Source: Ganaspis brasiliensis
Lineage: Eukaryota > Arthropoda > Insecta > Hymenoptera > Figitidae
NCBI GenBank assembly: GCA_037103525.1
Contig: JAZKLR010000657.1
Location: 372,001-436,000 of the forward strand
Reading direction: 5' to 3'
DNA length: 64,000 nucleotides
Shown: positions 58,999 to 64,000 of the stretch, piece by piece
Position numbering within the stretch: position 1 is the first letter of the stretch
Layout: the number at the start of each line of letters is the position of its first letter
Program-made: the position numbers and the translations under genes
Notes under the pieces: model-generated
What the model saw: the letters and a program-made list of their open reading frames with translations, nothing else
What the model was told of the DNA's origin: nothing
Database searches by the model: none

Positions 58999-59617
58999 AT
59001 GAATAGTTTTAAAACATCTTTTCCACTCTCTATCTCTGCAGGAGATGTAATAATAAAAATGAGTCTTGATAGTACCAATAGTTCTATGATGGAAATTAGT
59101 ATCTCACATAATAATAATATACCAACAACATCTAATTCACCTATTAAACATTCGAATAATGATGAAAAAAAAGATATTGTTGACACGAACGCTAATGTTA
59201 GCAATGACATTAAAGTCAGTAATAATGATCTTGACGTTCAAGATAATAATGCAAGTGATTTGGACGTTCAAGATAATAATAATGATGATGTTGATAGTCA
59301 AGCAGACACAATTATTATTAATGACAAAGATTCTGATGATGATGACTCAGATATTTTAATTATTGATTTAGATCCTAGTGAGGTAAACAAAGTTTCTATT
59401 TTTCATAACCCTAAAAGTATTTTAATCTAAGATTTTTAATGAAAAAAATTTTCTTTTATAGATTGAAGAGATTACGAAAGATTTACCGCCTATCAACGAG
59501 GATGATATGTTAGATTTATTACACAAGATACTTTTAAGAGGAGGTGCAACTTCAACCACATCTCTTGAGAGAAATCAAAGATCAAGATCCAGGTCTCCAC
59601 TACGAAAGAGGACATAA
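58999..59617 (+). CDS. Acidic protein with RS-like tail, 179 aa, two coding exons
   Basis: Coding exons 58999-59382 and 59462-59617 join in phase 0 over a 79-bp GT-AG intron. A leader intron (58,837-58,990) precedes the ATG, with transcription expected from the TATA at 58,771. The protein starts NSFKTSFPLSISAGDVIIKM (a possible small beta-rich segment), then an Asn/Asp-rich acidic middle with a duplicated LDVQDNN unit and DSDDDDSDILIIDLD. It ends in RNQRSRSRSPLRKR, an RS/basic tail resembling splicing-factor or nuclear-localisation sequences. AATAAA follows at about 59,629. No family is recognised. The acidic stretch plus basic tail could fit a transcription regulator or DNA/RNA chaperone, but this is inference. 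Confidence 0.72.
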
Positions 59618-60169
59618 TATTTTATTACAATAAAATAAAAAAAGCATAATGTATTACCTTTATATATTTTGTAAAATAAAAAAATTAAAAAGAATAATAA
59701 ATAAACAGTCTTTTAAATGATGAATGCCTTTAATATTTAAATTTTTTATTTTGAGAGAAAAGTGTGAATTTAAGGAGAGATGAATGGATGAGAAATAGAA
59801 TATAAACAGTAATTAAATACTACATTCTGATTAATCGATTAATTGTATTCGATTAATTGTACTTAATTTTTAAATCTGTATAGAAATTTAAATTAAAATC
59901 GATTAAAATCGAATACATTTGATTTTCTTAGGCTAAAAGCTTGATCGATTAATCGATATTCGAATTTACGTCTTCGATTCCAATCCCTTAGTAAGGTGAT
60001 TCTACATTTACAATTTAAAATCTGGTGGAGTGAGTGTGTAATTATTTTCTGCGTGCGCATTATGAAATGTGGTGGGAAGTTTACGCCTATGCATACAAAT
60101 TATATGATATTATGATGGTGGTGGTGGTGGTGGTGGTGGTGGTAAGAACTGCGCGCGCAATGTAAAATC
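59618..60169. other. Intergenic region with TCGATTAATCGA words and (GGT)n
   Basis: TCGATTAAT/ATTAATCGA motifs fill 59,830-59,980. Three modules ending in a TGGTGG box follow: AATTTAAAATCTGGTGGAGT (60,017), GCGCATTATGAAATGTGGTG (60,054), and the promoter-proximal one at 60,170. A (GGT)n microsatellite occupies about 60,115-60,143. Repeated modules ahead of a TATA box suggest an upstream activating array. Confidence 0.5.
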
Positions 60170-60225
60170 TGGTGGGGTTAAGAAAAATGGAGTTATAGGT
60201 ATATAAGGAAGCTCTTCGATCACCA
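60170..60225 (+). promoter_or_regulatory. TGGTGGGG + TATA promoter of the 103-aa gene
   Basis: TGGTGGGG (60170-60177), TATATAAG (60200-60207) and an initiator-like ATCACCAGAGCCATTC about 20 bp further. The G-box is preceded by GCGCGCGCAATGTAAAATC, a relative of the sequence at 60,047. Confidence 0.65.
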
Positions 60226-60721
60226 GAGCCATTCTTTAACATATTTTCCGATTTGACAGTAAGCTTAAACTTTAAAATATTATGAAATTCTCTATAGATT
60301 TAAAACTTTTTCAGCTATATAGTTAAGATTTATATTTAGCTTTACATCTAAGTTTCTTTTAATGTTTATTTTATAAGATTTTTTTATCTTTTAGCTTTAT
60401 TTACTCATTTTTTTTTATTTATTTACATTAAGATTTAGTTTTCTAAGTTTTCTAACTTTTTCTTTTTTTTTTCGCTTTAAAACCTAGTTTTCTAAGTTTC
60501 TTAAGTTTTTCACTCTATGATTTAGTGTTCTAAGTTTTTTGTTTATATTTAAGCTTTAGTTTTATAAATTAAATAAGAATAGAAATTTTGTTTGGATTTG
60601 TTAAATTTAGTTTTATAAGTTTCTTCTTTGTTTAATTTTGCTTTTGGTTAAATACTTAATTAAGTTTTATCATTAGAGTTTTAACTAGAGTCTTAATTAT
60701 TTTTCAGATTCTCTTTTCAAT

Positions 60722-61033
60722 ATGGATCTTGAAAAAGTTAATGCAGTGGGACGTTTTGAAGCTTATCTGCCAGTAAAATCTCTTAACGAACTGAATAAAA
60801 ATAGTCTTTATCATGTCACTAAAATGAAGAAGGTACAGACGAAATATGGTGTGAGGATTATTGTTGAACTGGATGCTGATTTCGTTACATACCTACCATC
60901 CAGATTCACCAAACATTTTGAAGAGGAACCAAGCTCTCTGGAAACGATGCAGGAGGCTGCGTTATCTAAACAGCTTCAAATGAAATATCTTGGAGGAAAT
61001 TATAACTTTATTGAATTTAAACTTTTAAAATAA
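60722..61033 (+). CDS. Small conserved protein of the virus-like cluster, 103 aa
   Basis: The ATG at 60,722 follows a leader intron (donor ACA|GTAAGC at 60,259, acceptor TTTTTCAG ending 60,707), with a TATA box at 60,200. The sequence reads LYHVTKMKKVQTKYGVRIIV, ELDADFVTYLPSRFTKHF and LQMKYLGGNYNFIEFKLL. I recall similar short proteins among uncharacterised multi-copy insect proteins. The alternation of 'V.T.YG.riIVEL' and 'LP.R..k.f' resembles a small OB-like beta barrel, so single-strand DNA binding is a possible role, unproven. There is no signal peptide or membrane segment. AATAAA occurs at about 61,073. Confidence 0.7.
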   Translation: MDLEKVNAVGRFEAYLPVKSLNELNKNSLYHVTKMKKVQTKYGVRIIVELDADFVTYLPSRFTKHFEEEPSSLETMQEAALSKQLQMKYLGGNYNFIEFKLLK

Positions 61034-61273
61034 AATATTGTAAATTATATGTATATTTGAAAAATGTCTACAATAAACAAAAATATTTTACCTCTAAATT
61101 TGTCTTAATTTATTTTATTCCTAGTCTAAATTAGATTTAAGTGCGTTTTTAAAAATTAAGTTGTAAATATAATTAAGTTTTTAAATATAAATCTAAAATA
61201 TGATAGGTTTTTAGAAATCAAGAAACATTTTAAATTTAGGTTACTAATTTTTATTTTGCAAACTCTTAAATAT
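61034..61273. other. Convergent 3' region between plus- and minus-strand genes
   Basis: AT-rich. The two gene sets meet here tail to tail, so both poly(A) regions should overlap this interval. No gene seen. Confidence 0.5.
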
Positions 61274-61837
61274 TTACAAGGTAGATTCACAATTTTCATA
61301 AAAAGATTTTAAAGTAGTATCAACTTCATCAATTCCTTGAGAAACAACACTTATAAATTGGTTTGAAGGTTTTAGAAACCAATCACGAAGGATTACAACA
61401 TTATTTACAGCACAATTTGCGTTTTCAAAAGAATGATGTGTACAAGCAGCGGTCGATGATTCAAATTTTAACTTTTTAATCGATGGACATTCTAAATCTT
61501 CTAAGTCTACTACATTTAAGAAATATTTTTCGAGCCACTGTTTCTTCTCTAGTCCTTTAACGTAGATTGTTTTTGCATTATGTAAATTTTCTTTTAAAAT
61601 TGGCTGCAGTTCATCGTAGGGTATTTCTCCATCAGACCATTCAATTCCAAGGTAATTTCGAGTCAGCCAGCGATTCTCATTCTTGTACCGTACAGGTAAT
61701 CTACTCCAAAGGTAAGGTGGTTCAAAAAGGAAGACAAGTGGTTGAGTTTCAATTTGAAGAGGAATTATTGCCAACTCCTTGAAAACAAATTCATTGTAAG
61801 GTCTTTTAAAACCCTGGACATCTACGATGAACTCCAT
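61274..61837 (-). CDS. Conserved uncharacterised protein of the virus-like cluster, 187 aa
   Basis: Intact ORF with ATG at 61,837. I recognise it as a family of uncharacterised proteins found in many copies in insect genomes, beginning 'MEFIVDVQGF...NEFVFKELAI'. Visible features are D6 in a hydrophobic strand, a Trp/Pro-rich middle (FEPPYLWSRLP), IYVKGLEKKQWLEKYF at 91-106, LEDLECPS at 112-119, and a C132-H134-H135...C142 cluster followed by AVNNVVILRDWFL. The order strand-with-Asp, later 'vKG.ek..WL' and a terminal Cys/His block is faintly like an exonuclease-type RNase H fold, but the metal-binding residues cannot be aligned by eye. It has its own TATA promoter on the 91-bp gap after the capsid gene. 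Confidence 0.75.
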   Translation of the reverse strand: MEFIVDVQGFKRPYNEFVFKELAIIPLQIETQPLVFLFEPPYLWSRLPVRYKNENRWLTRNYLGIEWSDGEIPYDELQPILKENLHNAKTIYVKGLEKKQWLEKYFLNVVDLEDLECPSIKKLKFESSTAACTHHSFENANCAVNNVVILRDWFLKPSNQFISVVSQGIDEVDTTLKSFYENCESTL

Positions 61838-61879
61838 CCTGAAACATATAATGCTGAAACAGAAATGAATTTCTGCCCG

Positions 61880-61913
61880 AGAGCAGCTGCATTTATAGTC
61901 TGAATCCCCACCA
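61880..61913 (-). promoter_or_regulatory. TGGTGGGG + TATA promoter of the 187-aa gene (minus strand)
   Basis: Read on the minus strand: TGGTGGGG (61913-61906), TATAAAT starting at 61,897, then the start codon at 61,837, all within the 90 bp after the capsid gene stop. The spacing of G-box to TATA (16 bp) nearly equals that at 58,754 (17 bp). Confidence 0.65.
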
Positions 61914-61927
61914 TTTCTTTACCCCCT

Positions 61928-63160
61928 CTACAACAACTTCTTGACAACACCGCTGATTGGCTTATATTGTACAATGCGGTCATGGATTATGATGCAATAG
62001 GCTGTAGTTTCTGCTGGCATATTATTGGTTGATTCAAATTCCAGACGTACGTCAACAGACGCTTGTTTGAGAAATTCATTTTGTTTTGAACAATCAATTA
62101 CAATTAGAGGAGCCAAATTTTTAAAAGTCGTTTTTGTTAAAACCGGCACGGATTCTTTTCCATAATAAGAAGTTTGGAAATTAGCATACATTTCATAAAG
62201 TAGTGAATATTGATTTTGTTCAAAATTTATATTTAAATTGCCATAAGGATAATACTGAGAATTCAAAAAGAGTTTAAAATTTGTAATATTGCAATGATCA
62301 AAATGACAAGCATATCTTTTACGCTTATCTTTTCTTCCTGTTTGAAATCCAAGTATTACATAACGTGGCTTCTCTAATTGTGTTGAGGTTTTAATTTGCC
62401 ACATGACTTTTGAACTTGTTGGAACCAAAGGATACTCATACATTTCCCATGATCGAAAACTCATTGAGATCAATGGGTCTTTTTCAATAAATTTTAATAA
62501 TTTAATTTTATTATTGTCTGCTGGTAAAACGTATGGAACCATCCATTCAATCTTGATGATTGTAATTTTGAATTCTTCATCAGGTGCTGCTGCTTGTCCT
62601 GTTTGAATTATAGCATTCAAGTCATTTCGTGATCTTGTCAAGATAAGTTCATGTTTAGCGTTTATAACAATTTTTTTATAATCTTCGGCAAAGCCAAAAA
62701 TCATTCCAAGTGGTATTGTTACATCGAGATTGCCATTTTCCACTATAATTCTTGAATCATCTGATATTTTTGAAAAACCAACATTTTCCATAAAGTTGAG
62801 CTGAGGGGGGTTAAGACAAACATAATTTTTCATCATTGTAGTGTGTCCAACATATTTACATCTGTCAATCTCAATACCATTCAATTCATAGCGAATTTCA
62901 TCAAATAAATAACACACAGCGTTGCTGCTAAAATGTACATTTTCAGTAAGAGTAACTCCATCATTTCGAGTCAACTTTCCAAATATGTGTAATGAACTTT
63001 TGTTTGGTAGAATACATAAATCTTGATTTTGTACAGCAATTCGAATTTCATCACTATTGTTATAGGATGAAGAAGCATATGGTTGATGAGCATGAATCTC
63101 ATAATGAGCTATGGACTCATCAAAGTTTACTGGAGTGGCAATGTTGAGAAGATCTTCCAT
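61928..63160 (-). CDS. Major-capsid-like protein (double jelly-roll candidate), 410 aa
   Basis: The first ATG in frame is at 63,160 (MEDLL); the frame is open a few codons upstream but has no ATG there. Near the N-terminus FDESIAHYEIHAHQPYAS is followed by DEIRIAVQNQDLCILP and SSLHIFGKLTR. The block YLFDEIRYELNGIEIDRCKY and then MMKNYV mirrors the 'loop with an LNG turn' seen in capsid proteins of Polinton-type elements. The C-terminal half repeats a beta-rich pattern (LEKPRYVILGFQTGRKD, FDHCNITNFKLFLNSQYYPY, VDVRLEFES). Two beta-rich halves suggest a double jelly-roll, but it is shorter than typical Polinton hexons (about 600 aa). I recognise the family as multi-copy uncharacterised insect proteins. 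Neighbours are penton-like and small basic genes on the same strand. Intact. Confidence 0.72.
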   Translation of the reverse strand: MEDLLNIATPVNFDESIAHYEIHAHQPYASSSYNNSDEIRIAVQNQDLCILPNKSSLHIFGKLTRNDGVTLTENVHFSSNAVCYLFDEIRYELNGIEIDRCKYVGHTTMMKNYVCLNPPQLNFMENVGFSKISDDSRIIVENGNLDVTIPLGMIFGFAEDYKKIVINAKHELILTRSRNDLNAIIQTGQAAAPDEEFKITIIKIEWMVPYVLPADNNKIKLLKFIEKDPLISMSFRSWEMYEYPLVPTSSKVMWQIKTSTQLEKPRYVILGFQTGRKDKRKRYACHFDHCNITNFKLFLNSQYYPYGNLNINFEQNQYSLLYEMYANFQTSYYGKESVPVLTKTTFKNLAPLIVIDCSKQNEFLKQASVDVRLEFESTNNMPAETTAYCIIIHDRIVQYKPISGVVKKLL

Positions 63161-63193
63161 TTTTATTACAACAACACCCAAAAAATATATAGA

Positions 63194-63364
63194 TTAGTTG
63201 TTTTGTCGTTTTCCTTGAGGTATAACTTTTAGACCTATTTGCTTCAGAAATCTGCGATTCTGAGGTGTTAACACCCTGCGAGATAAATTTAGACTGGTTT
63301 GTCTCTTGCATGTTGACAAGCTTTTATAGTTTCCTCCAACTTTTTGATTAAAAACGATTCCCAT
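63194..63364 (-). CDS. Small basic protein, 56 aa, overlapping the penton-like stop
   Basis: The start codon overlaps the stop of the penton-like ORF by one base (TAATG at 63,366-63,362) and the stop TAA is at 63,196-63,194, 33 bp before the capsid-like ATG. The product is highly basic (YKSLSTCKRQ, LSRRVLTPQNRRFLKQIGLK, PQGKRQNN). The 'L...N..FL..lGLK' block looks like a conserved feature rather than noise. By position and charge it could be a minor capsid or DNA-condensing protein, comparable in logic to small basic core proteins of adenovirus-like lineages; this is inference. A competing frame of 63 codons overlaps it (63,311-63,120) and lacks such context. Confidence 0.62.
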   Translation of the reverse strand: MGIVFNQKVGGNYKSLSTCKRQTSLNLSRRVLTPQNRRFLKQIGLKVIPQGKRQNN

Positions 63365-63999
63365 TATATTGATTTTATATGTAAGCGAATAGTGATAGTT
63401 TCTCCTCGAAAATTTATCAAATCACCGTCTTGATCAACAATGCGGAGTTGAATATTATGTATTGTCTTGACAGCTATTGGAAGATAAATGACATGTGTAG
63501 GCACTTCCACAATCTTATATCCTGGTGGAACACTAGGAAAAAATTCGTGAATTGTATGCACTTTCTGATTATTTATATATGCTCCAGATGTAATATTGCA
63601 TTCAACACGTAGAGCATTAACTTTTAAAATAGAAACAGGTAAATCTGATGTATGTGTCTCGTTACCAACCAATTCTCGAGGAGTAAATCCCAAGAGTGTA
63701 CCGATAGAATTCGGATATGTAAAATTAATTTGATGATTTGAGAAAATCATACTGCGTAATGTATTGTTATTAGGTTTAATATTTATTGTACAATCATCTG
63801 ACACAGCACTTTGTATATATGCTTCAATATCTTTTATTTCATAACTACCTGTTGGTATAGTAATTATCTTATAACCTATATGAAATTTGTTGTTGCTTTC
63901 ATCAATGTTGGGAATTGAATTAAAAGTCAATAGCTCAACAAGTCCAAGTACATAGTTTTTATTTGGATTAAGTTCTATTGGAGGGAAATATTCAGCTTC
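63364..63999 (-). CDS. Penton-like capsid protein (single jelly-roll candidate), partial
   Basis: The frame is open from the window edge to a TAA at 63,366-63,364, giving at least 211 residues; the start lies beyond 64,000. An apparent internal start near 63,930 is a Leu codon within the frame. Visible elements are EYFPPIELNPNKNYVLGL at the edge, YKIITIPTGSYEIKDIEAYI, IGTLLGFTPREL, EFFPSVPPGYKIVEVP, YLPIAVKTIHNIQLRIVDQD and FRGETITIRLHI. The order 'IPtGsY...LGF...G.ki.e.p...y.pi....i..i.lrI.D.dG....FRGe..tirL' is that of penton proteins of Polinton/adintovirus/virophage type, which form capsid vertices. It lies directly upstream of the small basic and major-capsid-like genes. Confidence 0.72.
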   Translation of the reverse strand, partial: EAEYFPPIELNPNKNYVLGLVELLTFNSIPNIDESNNKFHIGYKIITIPTGSYEIKDIEAYIQSAVSDDCTINIKPNNNTLRSMIFSNHQINFTYPNSIGTLLGFTPRELVGNETHTSDLPVSILKVNALRVECNITSGAYINNQKVHTIHEFFPSVPPGYKIVEVPTHVIYLPIAVKTIHNIQLRIVDQDGDLINFRGETITIRLHIKSI

Positions 64000-64000
64000 A

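Noticed and set aside
61274..61837. Adenain-type maturation protease for the 187-aa protein
   Set aside because: No convincing His-Asp/Glu-Gln-Cys order is visible.
61928..63160. Direct assignment of the capsid-like gene to the standard Polinton hexon family
   Set aside because: Length (410 aa) and sequence do not match the larger hexons as I know them; only the general pattern is similar, so it is left as a candidate.
61928..63181. Capsid-like start seven codons upstream at 63,181
   Set aside because: That codon is TTG, not ATG; the first ATG in frame is at 63,160 and gives the expected family N-terminus.
63120..63311. 63-codon minus frame between penton-like and capsid-like genes
   Set aside because: It overlaps the better supported 56-codon frame, which has the TAATG coupling and a conserved-looking basic pattern.

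Overview
The window looks like repeat-rich, AT-rich arthropod (probably insect) nuclear DNA. The reasons are spliceosomal introns with GT-AG borders, an R1-like non-LTR ORF1, a Penelope-like element, Copia and Gypsy LTR elements, EnSpm/CACTA, Mutator-like, TTAA-type and PIF/Harbinger-type DNA transposons and many foldback elements. I recognise no ordinary single-copy host gene, and the species cannot be named from this sequence.

Layout. 0-4.4 kb holds decayed retroelements: a frameshifted ORF1 on the minus strand and an internally deleted Gypsy. 4.4-17.2 kb is mostly AT-rich non-coding DNA with a 2.3 kb foldback, a 166-bp MITE with TAA target duplication, a 1.1 kb palindrome around a Penelope-like 3' end, and small MITEs. 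17,179-28,767 is an 11.6 kb EnSpm/CACTA-like transposon with 271-bp terminal inverted repeats that differ at about one base. It carries an 8-exon gene of 467 codons and an intact 721-codon transposase ORF, and a Mutator-like element with a 9-bp target duplication sits in its long intron. 28.8-30.6 kb is tandem-repeat DNA with a higher-order pattern. 31,178-39,706 is a TTAA-flanked foldback split by a 7.6 kb Copia element whose gag has two putative introns. 40.2-42.5 kb holds hairpin and foldback elements. 44,153-53,557 is a giant foldback with GTAAGCTTAC-rich ends that has taken up at least five further elements. Several can be sized exactly because the opposite arm keeps the empty site.

55.6-64.0 kb is the most interesting part: a compact cluster of seven uninterrupted genes that looks like one side of a virus-like element (Maverick/Polinton/adintovirus-like in logic). 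On the minus strand, running in from the right edge, are a penton-like single jelly-roll candidate (partial), a 56-codon basic protein whose ATG overlaps the previous stop (TAATG), a 410-codon major-capsid-like protein and a 187-codon protein. On the plus strand are a Gln-repeat/Ser-rich protein (457 aa, two coding exons), an acidic protein with an RS-like tail (179 aa, two coding exons) and a 103-aa protein. Three of these genes, on both strands, share a promoter layout: TGGTGGGG, then a TATA box 16-30 bp downstream. All three plus-strand genes seem to begin with a non-coding exon. No polymerase, integrase, ATPase or protease is visible here; if present they lie beyond position 64,000.

All functional names are pattern recognition by eye. 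Splice models were checked only for frame and consensus sites.
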